DNA of 64,000 nt from Datnioides undecimradiatus. Its lineage: Eukaryota > Chordata > Actinopteri > Lobotiformes > Datnioididae. A program made the translations under genes and the position numbers. The stretch covers positions 5,315,304-5,379,303 of the forward strand of contig WARS01000030.1 in the NCBI GenBank assembly GCA_008933995.1. Reading direction: 5' to 3'. Every line of letters begins with the position of its first letter. The stretch's first letter is position 1. The notes below the pieces were generated by a model. That model was not told the DNA's origin and ran no database searches. It saw nothing but the letters and a program-made list of their open reading frames with translations. This document shows, in pieces, positions 1-11,591 of this stretch.

Positions 1-111
1 AAAAAATAACGCAGGATCCTCAGATCAATGTCAAACGATGCTCTGTGTCATTTTTACAAATTAAACTAACTCGGCCATTACTGTACAACCCTTCGTATCG
101 TATAATCTGCC

Positions 112-131
112 TTTTTTTTTTTTTTTTTTTT
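112..131. repeat. Poly-T tract
   Basis: An uninterrupted run of 20 T residues. Simple homopolymer; no flanking element recognised. Confidence 0.9.
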
Positions 132-1774
132 GATAATGCACTTTGCAGTCTCATCAAGTGCGGGGGTTACAGAGTGCATTTTGTCCAGACGTGACTATTA
201 GGATAAAGAATGCCAAAGCATACAATTATGTCTGAGCCTTGCAATTTGCATTTGTTATGTATAAACAGATCATAAATGCACCTGCCGTGCAATTCAAATG
301 ACTGCAGAAGTCAGCTCTTCATGTGACTTGTGTTCTGTGGGAGGAGAGAAGCACGCTTTTAATGTGATTGATGTCAAAGTTTCACCATTAATTAATGTAT
401 TGTGATTTTATGGTTTCAGTGGCTCGGCCATACGCCATAGTTCAAAGCACCATATGTTCAGTGCGGAGATCTCATGATGATTTTATAGCTCCCGGTGTGC
501 AATAACCTGGAATGATCATTATGTAGTGTCGTGGGAAATATACAGTAAAGTTCCTCGATGTCACCGGTATGATCAGTTTGTCACAGTCAAAGCATCACCA
601 GAAAAAGTATTTTTCTCCTCTGACAGGCAGAGTGATCTACTGTTCTTGGAACGATTACTGAGGAGTCACAAAGTCATTGACACAAAGATTGAAAAGTTTT
701 GAGTCAACGATTGCTTCAGAGCTGTTGATGCAGGGTCACTGTTGGCTTTCATGTAGTCTAAATGAAAATAGACTGCTTCTGCAGTCTGCCTTAAAACAGA
801 GTCAACAATGCCGTATGCGTGCGAGTTTATTATCACTGATGTTTCTAGTGGTGCTTTCAGTTTTAGCTTGGATATAGTGCCAGCTATCACTTGAAACCCG
901 CAGTAACTGATTTCTGGCCACTTGACATATCATCAGAGAGTAAAGGCTTGGTGCAGTGTGTTCAGTTTTCTTTAATGTTTGGACCCTGAAAGCAGCATTT
1001 GGAATTGTACTGAAAGTGTCCTGGAAAAAAAACCCCACTGTTACAATGAAATGAATTAAATTAATTGTACTTTGAATAAATCATTTTTTTCGTGACTCCT
1101 GGCAGGACAGGAACCCTCTAATTACTGCTGCTTTTTCAGATAATACTAAGCAGACTTTGTTACTGGTTTCATGCAGATATTAAAATTCAAATCCATGATA
1201 AAACCAAGATTCAGCTCAGATCTTAGCTTTCAAAGGCAGGAAGTCAAGATGAGTGAATCTCAGCCTCTTTGGTTTTGCAAGAAACACTGACTGAGTTTTG
1301 TCTGTATTTAGCTGAAGGATGTTTGGGCACATCCAGTCACTGATTTGTGCTCTACAATGAATTTTGTTCTTAAAAAATATTTCATAAGATAATACGTCCT
1401 TCACAAAGATGTTTGTTTGACTTCAGCGACACATTCTCCATTTGTTTTTACCTTTGTCCGGCTGTAAAGACAAGGTGTTTTTCTTCCTGAGCTAGTTTAA
1501 GGGCGCTTTTGTACAATAATAATAATAATAACGGACATGGCTACATTGTTAATGCAGTTCGCTTTGATGGGTGCTCTTTACAACAAGGGATACGTCTAAT
1601 TTAAAGGAAGAACTTTGAAAAGGATGAGCAATGCTAATTAACAAATGCTAATTAAGCATTAGTTAATGAGAAACACAACTTGCATTACTCACCCTCACAC
1701 TCACTTAATCTTAGGTCCTTAAATCTTAGGTCTCAGGACTTTTGCAGGGGCAGGCTGTCACACACATTCACACT

Positions 1775-1778
<4 letters not shown>

Positions 1779-1826
<48 letters not shown>
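1779..1826. repeat. (CA)n microsatellite
   Basis: About 24 uninterrupted CA dinucleotides, preceded by CACACATTCACACTCATTCA, a type of sequence common beside fish CA repeats. Probably length-polymorphic. Confidence 0.95.
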
Positions 1827-1829
<3 letters not shown>

Positions 1830-2146
1830 GGTATAAGTGTACATTCACTGTCTTTTTAAAAGCTTTCTTGCCTTAAATGACCACTTCCATTCACTCTGTT
1901 CCCTTCCCCTCTACCCTGCTAGGTCATTATTCCTCTGAATACAACTAAATGAAATCTCTCGCTTTGAGAAGTAAGGAGCTGCCCCTTACCTCTCAAATGG
2001 TTTTCTTTTCACTGCTTTATAGCCTCTCTCTTCTGCCTATTTCTTCTTGTGGAACTCTTGATAATAATATTTGCTGACGTTCGGTAACAGCGACTGCAGG
2101 CTGCACAGTGGTCACAGTGTTCTCTCTGTGCAAAATTAACACGATT

Positions 2147-2147
2147 T

Positions 2148-2180
<33 letters not shown>
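2147..2180. repeat. (TTG)n microsatellite
   Basis: About eleven TTG units. It directly precedes the interspersed repeat copy that starts near 2190 and may mark its edge. Confidence 0.9.
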
Positions 2181-2189
2181 GGTGGATCT

Positions 2190-2740
2190 TCCTCTATTTA
2201 TTTTTCTGGACAACACTGGACCCTTGTGCCCTGGTTTTGAATTTCCGTTCAGTTACTTCCTGTTTTATTTTGTAAGAGTGTTTCCTCATTGGTCTTTGTT
2301 TACACACTTCCTGTCTTCCTGTCCTGTCCCGTGTCTCTTTAGTCTTCCATCCTGGTGTATATATTATGCATCATCCCCGTGTCCTTTGCCAGTTCACCTA
2401 TGTATTTAGTGCCTATAGCGTCCCAGCCCTGTTTCTTTCTCTTTCCTTGTGTTTCATTGGATTTGTTTCCTCGGACTTAATCTGATTTATGGACCTGACT
2501 TGCCTTGTCTGACTGTGTAAGCCTGCTTTTGACCCTGCCTGCCTCTACTGCCCGTGAGCATTTGTATTTGTGTTCATTAAAATCATTGAGCTGCATCAGC
2601 TCTGTCTTAGCCTCCAGAGTCGGCATTTGAGTCCAACCCTTTGTGTTTTTCCCTGTTCCCTGTTCGACACAAGTGTGACACACCGTTACCCTTGAGCAAG
2701 GCACAGGGCTTGGGTGCTGCAACGTGGCCACCCGCTAGTC
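2190..2740 (+). mobile_element. Degenerate interspersed repeat, retroelement-tail-like
   Basis: A pyrimidine-rich stretch that includes ACTTCCTGTTTTATTTTG (from 2255) and CCCGTGTCTCTTT (about 2328), then GTGTTCATTAAAATCATTGAG and a segment with CCCTTGAGCAAGGCAC. The first two motifs recur on the minus strand near 7270-7320, so the family is dispersed. From general knowledge it resembles non-coding tails of fish retroelements followed by a tRNA-SINE-like tail; I cannot assign a family without a repeat library. The 76-codon frame inside it is not a gene. Confidence 0.55.
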
Positions 2741-3124
2741 TGTTTTGAAAGTAAATAGCTGCCATCAAGGCGTATTCCTGACTGAAACAGGAGTATGCAG
2801 GTGGGAAACAAGGAGATTTAGTTTAAACTGTTTGAAACGTCGGTTAGTTGAATTTTGTATTGTTATGTCATGTTTTGATACAACGTGAGAGTACAAAGAA
2901 ATGTATAAGAAATGTCATTGAAAAATGGTTTTACACACATCTTTCATTTAATCCTATGTTTAAAAAAGATAAATAAGAAATAGCAGGACATTTTGTAATT
3001 ATTTAATGAGTACATGGATATGACACTACTGTCCGCAGCCAGTGTAGCTTTGCGTAGAGACTGGAAACTGACAGCAACTTATTTTTACACTACAGTTGTT
3101 GTATGGATTGAACTAATGAGATGT

Positions 3125-3365
3125 ATGATATATACATACATCTCACTTACCAGGTGCTGGTAGGTGGAGTTTGTTACCACTGGACAGAGCCAGGCGAGCT
3201 GTTTCCTCCCCCAGTCTCACTCCAATCTTTATGCTAAACTGAAGCTGAGTGTGTTCTGGTTGTATCATTAGCTAATACGCATGAGAATAGTATTGATCTT
3301 CTCATCTAACTCTTGGCAGGAAAGCAAATATGGGTATTTTTTTAAAACTATTCCTCAAATTATAA
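3125..3365 (-). mobile_element. Interspersed repeat, TTAGCTTAGCATAAAGACTGG family, minus-oriented copy
   Basis: The reverse complement contains the family signatures: a degenerate form of AGCATAAAGACTGGAAAC, then an AGCTAGCCTGGCTCTGTCC-like part and a CTACCAGCACCT-like part. On the + strand it reads CAGGTGCTGGTAGGTGGA, then CTTTATGCTAAACTGAAGCT, then CTTCTCATCTAACTCTTGGC. Related copies are at about 6645-6990 (+), 38190-38510 (+) and 52330-52560 (-). The family is very common in percomorph genomes in my recollection; it is non-coding. Confidence 0.6.
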
Positions 3366-3982
3366 AAATGATATGAAATTATTCATCTGTTTGCTCTCTC
3401 ATGTAGACGTCTAGCCCTGATTTCCAAAAGTGTTCCCACTAGAAAACAGGCCTCAGGCAGGGAAAATACTGCTGAAGAAAAACGGGTGAAGATGAATGAA
3501 AAGAAAAGATCATTACTTATTGGATTTATAATAATACATAATTGCATCCAAAGTACAATTAAAACTGAAATCAACAAGACCAAACAAGTCAGTTCCCACA
3601 CCACAACACTCTGCTATTTGTATGAATCAAACAGATGAGCGTAGTAAGAGAAACTGTGTACACTCTCGCTGCCTGGTGGAAACGGTTTGACTAAAAATCT
3701 CCGGGCTGCACGGTCATATTTCACCGGTTCACTTAAAATATGCCAATCTCTGTTCAAATATATGGCACAGGGCCGGGAAGTTTTTACAGTAACCAGCTAT
3801 TGCAGTGCATGTAAATGCGTTTTCTGATTACTTGCCCTAACCTGATTTCTCCCAATAACATGATTTAATTTGGGGCGTGTAAATGTCAACTTCAGAGTTA
3901 GTTTGCATATTTACTGTTGTTTCGGTATTTCAAGAAACCTGGGTATAACTTAAAATTAGCCACAAAGGGATTATAAAAAGTA

Positions 3983-4050
3983 AAAAAAAAAAAAAATCAG
4001 GTCAGTCAGTCATATTTTTTGGCATTGCTGCCAAAAAAAAAAAAAAAAAG
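3983..4050. repeat. Two poly-A tracts
   Basis: Runs of about 14 and 18 A residues separated by about 36 bp. Low complexity. Confidence 0.85.
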
Positions 4051-4696
4051 AAAACAGTATGACTAAACAAGATATTTCCTCTTCTTCATAACAATGCTGG
4101 GTTCTCGCAAACATGCATGAACACACGCGTACTCATGAGAGCGAAACATTAACATGTAGGCGTGTGAATTTTATGACCATCTGCTACACCATTTCACGGG
4201 GATATAAAAAGTGGCAGCAACCCTCATACATATAAACATGTCCTGATCAGGTATTCCTCCGATGCAGGATTATGTGTTACCTTTCCAGGCCCTGAGGTAA
4301 ATTCCACCTTTGCCGGCTCTGTTAGCGGGTTCGCCCATATAATGTTAATTTAGTTACCAGCGCTGACATTAACTCCAGTGCTGCTGTGATTTGTCGCGGG
4401 GTGGAGAGCCAAAGCTAAACTTCAAATGCTCTGATGCAACCCTCCCATATGTCAAATCAGTCCACTCACCAAGTTCTCCTTCTTTTGACCCACTTTTCCC
4501 AATACTTACTTGATGTCTTTTGAATAATGACATTGAAGTGATGGATGCAGCCATCAGTCACACACTAACATTCAAGTAGGCCACTGCCCACATAAAACCC
4601 CGCGTTCATCAATCGCCTTGTGTTGCCATTTTATGCCAAACACAGATTGGAGATTGGAATCCAACTGACATCACGACTTGTTTACAGTGAGCGGAA

Positions 4697-4721
4697 GTGT
4701 GTGTGTGTGTGTGTGTGTGTG
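4697..4721. repeat. (GT)n microsatellite
   Basis: About 12 GT units. The His-Thr repeats in the opposite-strand open frame come from this tract. Confidence 0.95.
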
Positions 4722-6307
4722 CATGTGTTGAGATAATAATTGCCGCTATTTATCACGTATTGGTGGTCAGGTTCGTGTGAGGTGAAGGTCGGCCACTTTT
4801 CGTGTAGTCGTGGCGCGCTGCTGACTTGATCAGCGCTGAAGGAGCTGTGATGGATGGGTGCGGACAACAAAACAAGGTCTCGTGCCGCGTACTCTCAATG
4901 ACGCTCCACGTGTGTTGCAGCATGTGGTCGCGTTGACACGTTTGGCAGGTAAAGCCACTCACAAATGACAAACGACACAGCGAAGTTGAAGGGCAAAACT
5001 GTCATTACTCATGGTGTTAATTTTACAGTTTGACACGGATATCCATCAGCTTCTCGCGCAGTGAAATCTGTGACATGGATTACAATATTACATTTTAATC
5101 AGTTTCAGACGGTAAAACAAGGTTAAACAAGGGAAATGGAGGCATGTCAGACTCAGTTATAGTTCATCCTGATGTTGCGTGTAAATGCTCTTCTGCCCTG
5201 GGATCAATTGTTGTGATTTTGAAAAAAAATAAATAAAATTGTGCCATAATGTATTAATGATGTGCCGGATCATTTTCCAAAGCCATAATGCAGTTACTAA
5301 TTTTGACTTGAATTAGAGACAGTCATTTGTCCCTTGCTATAAATATGCTTTATTTATTAAAGAATATGTTTTTCATTTCATATATGGCTCATTTTTGGCT
5401 CTCAACCTCAGTTGTGATGTAATTTTTCAGATTTTATTCAGCACTATGGCAACTACATATAGAAAACTCACAACCTGGAACCATCACAAGACTCTACAAA
5501 TACAAGGAGTACAACATCAACCCATACTGTAATTTTACAGTTGCAAACTATTCTATATTTTCAGCCTCGGTCTCTTCTCGCAGCTCTGAAATAAAGGTTA
5601 CACCATCAAGATTTGGTTGGCTGATTGTTGTCGGATAAAGCAAGGGCAGGCAAGTCAAGCAATTTTCATTATGAGTTAATTTATCCTTTTCCATTAGTCG
5701 TTCAATCTACAAGCCTTCAAATTTAATGATAAATTCCCTTCGGCGGTTCCCCAAAAATCAGGCGAAAGCTTCAAACTGTGCATTTAGTTTGACCAACAAT
5801 CCAGAAGCTCAAAGAATTCAGTTTACAAAAACACAGATGAGCAGCGCACTGGAGAGCTGGAACCATGTAATGTTTTAAATCTGCAGCTCCCACAGGATCA
5901 ATTGTTGTGAAAAATGTTGTAATGTAATAATAATGTATAATGCATCATTTCCCACAGGCAGTTGTGAGAAGCATCATTTCCTTATGTTTCAGAATATGAA
6001 ACTGGCAGCGTCGGAGATGTTCTCTGTGATGTGCAAGATGGCCAAAGCCTGTTTAGTGGGTAACACGTTGTATGAGCAGGATCAACAAACGTGTTTGATT
6101 TACACCAGCTGAACCTGTGTCCAAGTAATTACGGAAACGTCATGTGATGGATTGCAGCAGTAATAATTTCCCCGTCTCTTCTTCTTTCTTCGAGTCGTGT
6201 GTGTTAAAAACAGTTATGCCACAGCTGTCTGATTTATGATCCATACAGTTGTTCTGCCTGTACTGGTGCACACGGGCCTGTTAACAATCTCGTCTGTCAG
6301 AGCGGGG

Positions 6308-6335
6308 CTGAAGGCTGAGCTCTGAAGGCTGAGCT
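6308..6335. repeat. Perfect 14-bp tandem duplication
   Basis: The unit CTGAAGGCTGAGCT occurs twice back to back. No coding context. Confidence 0.9.
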
Positions 6336-6644
6336 CTGATGCCTTCACGCGCCAAATCATCCTTGAAGCCCGGCTCCCCGCAGCTCACAGACCCTGCTCA
6401 CATTTGGCACCTAAATGGGTGATCTGATCACATGACTAAAACGCCAGACATTCGGAGAGCAGTCGTGCGAACACCAGTGTATGCACATAGGACTGACAGG
6501 TCAGCTGTTTTTATGCTGTTTGAATAGTTTTATGCTGACTGACGTTTGAAGGGACCTCACTGTGTCCTCGCTCAGTGCACCTTGTTTAAAACTGCTTCTT
6601 AATGGAAATATGCGTGATTTAGTGATATTACACTAGGGCCATTA

Positions 6645-6990
6645 TTAAAATGATAGATTGGCAAATACACTAATTAACTCTCACTCACTCTTCACTGTGA
6701 AAGTTTTCATGTGAGCATCAGCAGCCAGTTAGCTTAGCATTAAGACTTGGAACCTGGAGAAACTAGCTAGCTTGGCTCCACCCAAAGGTAACAAAGCAGC
6801 ACCATGTGGCCACCCTTGGGGTTGCCAGGCAACTGAAATGACTCCATTACTCCATTAATGACTTCACCCCCGCCATTAAATCACATTTATTTTTCGCACT
6901 TCGTTTGTCATGTGTTAAAATGAACAAACCCGTCATAAAGTGTTAATTAGTGAGCTTAGGTAAGCTGCTAAGAGGATTGTTGCTGTTCAT
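6645..6990 (+). mobile_element. Interspersed repeat, TTAGCTTAGCATAAAGACTGG family, plus-oriented copy
   Basis: Contains AGTTAGCTTAGCATTAAGAC, then AACTAGCTAGCTTGGCTCCA and AAAGGTAACAAAG, and near its end GTGTTAATTAGTGAGCTTAG. This matches the copy near 38240 motif by motif and is the reverse of the copy at 3125-3365. A further minus-oriented scrap, TTTATGCTAAGCTATGCTAA, lies near 7141. Confidence 0.6.
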
Positions 6991-7224
6991 GACGACTTTG
7001 TGAAATCTTGTATTAAGAGCAATTACATTTTTTACTGGTCTGAAACCAAATGCACAACTTTTAGACATCTCTGCGCTGCTGCAAGTCTGCTTCACATTGG
7101 TCAGGTCTGTCCTTGTTTCCTTGTCTTCTTGTCGTGGGTCTTTATGCTAAGCTATGCTAACAAAGTTTTATACTCTTTGTACACAGCGACTTCTTCTCAT
7201 CTTCTTCAATAAAGTTAATGAGGG

Positions 7225-7370
7225 CATGTTCCAAAATGGAAACTGACACAGGAGGGAGCGGGGAACAAGCACAAAGAGACACGGGAGGAAAAAACAAAAT
7301 AAAACAGGAAGTAATCAAAAACACAGAGCTCAAACTCAAACCATGACCCAGATTAGATAGGTCCAAACAG
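7225..7370 (-). mobile_element. Second copy of the 2190-2740 repeat, inverted
   Basis: The reverse complement carries TTACTTCCTGTTTTATTTTG and CCCGTGTCTCTTTGT in the same order as the + strand copy at about 2253-2340. Two copies in opposite orientation 5 kb apart show an interspersed element rather than a gene. The 72-codon minus frame across it is spurious. Confidence 0.55.
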
Positions 7371-8053
7371 ATCATTTACCAATTTATGACCTAAATACTG
7401 AGGAAATATTGATTATCACGTTTTCCAAATCAGACACATTCTGCTGTATTTTATGTCCGATTACTTCAATAATTGTGTTTGAAATCAATTCGGTTATTTC
7501 AAAACCAGTTCAGCTGTATGGCCTGTAATAACGGACAGGAACACTTGACACTTTTGTTGTTAGTGAATTAAATAAATCGGAAATGTTTTAGTTTTAGCGG
7601 AACCTTTCGGTCGCTGTATTCACTCAGTATCTGTCTGCTCAGTCTTCTTCAGAGCGGCGGTCAGGGTTATTTGAGCAAAAGGCAAATCTGATTTAAAAAT
7701 GCAATAAAATTGTCTTTTGTAGCTCAATTTGTGATTTTGGCAGATTGAACAGATGTACCTCCAAATTTAGAAAGATGTCATTTCTTCTGGTAGACAAATT
7801 GAAATGATTTCTTTTTTTTGCTTAGTATTTGCTTATTTTTGTACAATACAGGCGAGACAAGAGAAAACAATGGACTGACACATTTTTATTTTTACTGTGG
7901 CACAGCTGACATGGTCACAGTTGGGTAAAGACAGAACGGTGTCATCCAGGCAAACATTTTTAATGAGAGAAAAACCAAGATGTGGTTGAGAGGTGACTGA
8001 ATACTGCCTGTCTGCTGATGTGAAGCATGAAGGTTCTTGTAACATCTGTGTTC

Positions 8054-8055
<2 letters not shown>

Positions 8056-8085
<30 letters not shown>
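8056..8085. repeat. (GT)n microsatellite
   Basis: About 15 GT units without interruption. Confidence 0.95.
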
Positions 8086-8089
<4 letters not shown>

Positions 8090-9290
8090 GATGGCGGCAC
8101 TGGAGTCTTAATTTACAATAAAAACTGCAGTGGGGATTCCAATTTTAGGAATCCTTTGGCTGCAGATGACCAAAAAAATCATCCCAAACTGAAATAAAAT
8201 AAATAGCAGCGGGTTATTTTGTCATTTGCACCCGCTGGTTTTCTCTGTTCCAGGGAAAAACGTGGCATCAACGGGAGACACAGTCGCTGACGATTTGACA
8301 AGTGTGACATTTACAAATAAATCTCTGGGGGCTGTGAGAAAGCACAGACGCATTTTCTTTCCTGACAAACTTTGATGAAAGCCAAGAAGACACAATTGAT
8401 CTTCTCCCGCTGCGTGTCTTGGCGTATGTGTCGGCATCTGTTTTCTGTGTCAGTTTCCGTCTTGTCACTTTGTGTCTCCTGTAATGCTCACCTTCAGGCT
8501 GGTGGACTGATCGGTGTCCATGTAAATCCTTTACGTCCAGTCTGCCAAAGCGGCGGAGAACAAGGTCTTGATTGTTTGTGCTCTTTCCAGACCATGTTTC
8601 ACCAGATGGCTCCCTCTCCATTATAACAGGAGCTCTGTCATCATTGTTCCAGAGCCTTTTCTATCTATTGTAATCACATGGATTAGACGCAGTACATTCA
8701 CTGGGCTTTTTTTAGACATTGCAAGCCTTTAATGTTCCACTATTCTGGTATATATTTGGTCAAAATCAAACGTTTGTTACTCTGGCACTTTTAAAATTAT
8801 GTGCAGGCTACATTGCACTGTGACTACTCAGAGCAGTTATTTCCTATAACGGGAAACTCATGATTTTCTTGCAAAATGAATGCAGTAAACCCAGTGGGTT
8901 ATGGGTAGTCTAATGGGTTATCAATAATAGAAAATAAAACAGCATTCACAACGAGTATCATTGAGAAGCCAATCTTATGAAAAGAAATGATACACTTTCA
9001 ACGCCAAAGGAGCACTGGAACCCTCCCGGACTTGTTTCCTGAGGTTATACACGCTCAGCAGAGTGGCTGCTGTGCCCTCAAGCAAGCTTTTACCCTGTAA
9101 TTTCTTCAAAAAGCCATTCTTTTCACATGTGGAGTCATGTGGCTCCTTGGCTGAGTTGACTGTAATAATGACAGCGGTGGAGAAAGACTTGAAATAGCTT
9201 GGAAATTATCAGCAATGCATCAAATTCATCATTTCGAGAGCTGAGGAAAAAAAGGGGAAATTACATATCAGGAGATGCAAAGGAGCAATT

Positions 9291-9306
9291 CCCCCCCCCC
9301 CCCCCC
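9291..9306. repeat. Poly-C tract
   Basis: Sixteen consecutive C residues; such runs are prone to length error in assembly. Confidence 0.9.
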
Positions 9307-11560
9307 AGCATAATTTACACAGAGCAGTAGAGGCCTCATTGATGTGCTGTGATTACGTACCATATATGAAGTGAAACACCTGTCAAGGATCTGTGTCCAG
9401 TCCAACCTGCAGCAGCAACGCGCAGTGATCAAAAAACTTAAAAAAAGCATAATTTTACTTGCAGAACAGTGAGCTCCGTCTGATGGGATCAGATTAATTA
9501 CTGATATTTCTACTTTCTTTAGACAGACTAAATCTTCGGCAAGCTGTCGCTGCAGACAGCAACTGTACTGCCATGTTCCTCGCAGCGGGGACTGCAGAGA
9601 ACGATGCAGTCACGTGACCATGTCCCCGTGCCTGCTGCCATCTGGAGACACTGTCAAATACAGACTGACTTCGGTGATTAGAGTAAGATCTGTGGCCAAA
9701 CAGCCATATTCTCCTTTTTTTATTGCAGCACACAGGCTGGCCATGATGTTCGTCCGGATGGTGAGAGTTCATGTAGGGGTGCAAGCATAACCCAATCTGT
9801 CCTTTCCCCTGCCCGCACGAGCCTTCACCTTTCCTGCCACGCTGTCAGCTCAGGTACAAAATAAAGCAGAACAAGATTGGAGTCCATGAGATATTCCAGG
9901 TGGACGCATGTTTGTTGAATTGTTTTGTCTTTCTGTGGGTGTTTTCTCGACCCTAAAGCTTCTGTGTACACCATTCACTGCCACCAGATATCTGACGAGA
10001 ACATCTCAGGCCAAACAAACGCATGAGTAGTTTTAGTGTGAGTGTGACTTCATTCTCAGGACACTGTGATTGCTATATCTTTACACAGCAAATAGTTGTT
10101 TGCTCTGACATCCAGTGGGGCTGAATGTCATATATCGAACCTTTAATGCCAAAGCGCGCTGACATGAACCACAACTAATCATCGCTTACTCACAGAAATC
10201 ACCAGAGGGTGGGAGGAATATGAAATGTAGGGGAAAAACACAACCCAGATAAAAAGGAGAGTAAATGAGCTTTTTGTTTGCATGGCTAGTTCAGGAGATG
10301 GGGGCTGGAGACTCATGCCACCTTTACATTTAGTCACTTCATGCATCTCAGGTGCAGCAGAGTGCAAAGTGCTATCCTGCTCAGCTTAAAGTGCATCCAA
10401 GAAGCCCAGCAGAAGGACCCGGACCTGGTTTGTGTCATTTCATTTCATCTGTCTCTCCAAGTCATACAGTCCAAATTGTTTTAAGAATAATCAGATACTT
10501 GTTAGGACTCACATGGCTGTTCGACCAGAGGCCTGTGTATTTAAGATGTGTTGTGGCCAAAATACCTTTCTGTACGTGGCAGAGTAAAGTGGAATAGACT
10601 TCCTGTAGTCAAGTCGGTCCTGTCATGGCTTTACGCATAGATGTGGTTATTAAGATCTAAATGCTGAATAACTAGTGTACTTGTGAAAATGCCATTCAGA
10701 ATAATGGAACCCCAATAGCATTATATAAATGCTTTGTTCTACAGCGGTAATAATAATGCACATTCCTCTGAGGATTAAAAAGACAGCCCATATTTTCCAA
10801 CTGTTAATATTTCACAAACAGTGATGTTATATTAATAAGAGTATGTCATAATTTAAGAATAAATGATACTTCAGCAAATGTCGTTTCAGTTTTTGGAATT
10901 TTCTTTCATGGTTTCCCATCATAATATTACTTCCCCTGACATATTTGTCCTGATTCGTCCTGATATTTGATTGATCGTATATAAACTATTAACTAATGAT
11001 TACACTGTAACTACTGGCAGTTGATTACCTCCACTTTACACGTCTGAGAGTATTCTGCTGTGGCACTGTTGGTGCATATTCAACACGTGGTGCATCAGAC
11101 GCTTGAATTACCAAAGCTACAGCAGTGAAAAAGGAAGAAATGGCTGTTTACAGTCCCACAGATTTGATACAGACAGACACAAATAAAAGTCTGAAGCAGA
11201 TTGTCAGCGTTATATCATTCCAGCTGCGACAGCGCCATTTAAAAACAGCATGCTGCTGAAGTAAACATGATCAACGCAGCTCCAGTCTGCAGGAGTTAAC
11301 AAGGATAAGAATTACAGCTCAGGTGTTTCGTCTATGAGAGCGCAGTAGGAGATAATGAGGATATCTCATATAGAGAGAGTGTGGATAACAGAGTAGAAAC
11401 CAACCATGTACTGTAGGTATCATTAGTCTTCCCAGAAGCACCGCTAGGGAAATGAAAACATATAAAACAAAGAAGAAAGTGGCATCTACTCATCTGAGCT
11501 GTTGAGAACTATTGACAGAACACACATCTATAAATAGAGAAAGGTTAAGGTTCAGCTCAG

Positions 11561-11586
<26 letters not shown>
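11561..11586. repeat. (CT)n microsatellite
   Basis: About 13 CT units. No adjacent gene. Confidence 0.95.

Positions 11587-11591
<5 letters not shown>

Noticed and set aside
8268-8626. 117-codon minus and 84-codon plus frames over the same bases
   Set aside because: Overlapping frames on both strands with no domain or codon signal; chance openness.
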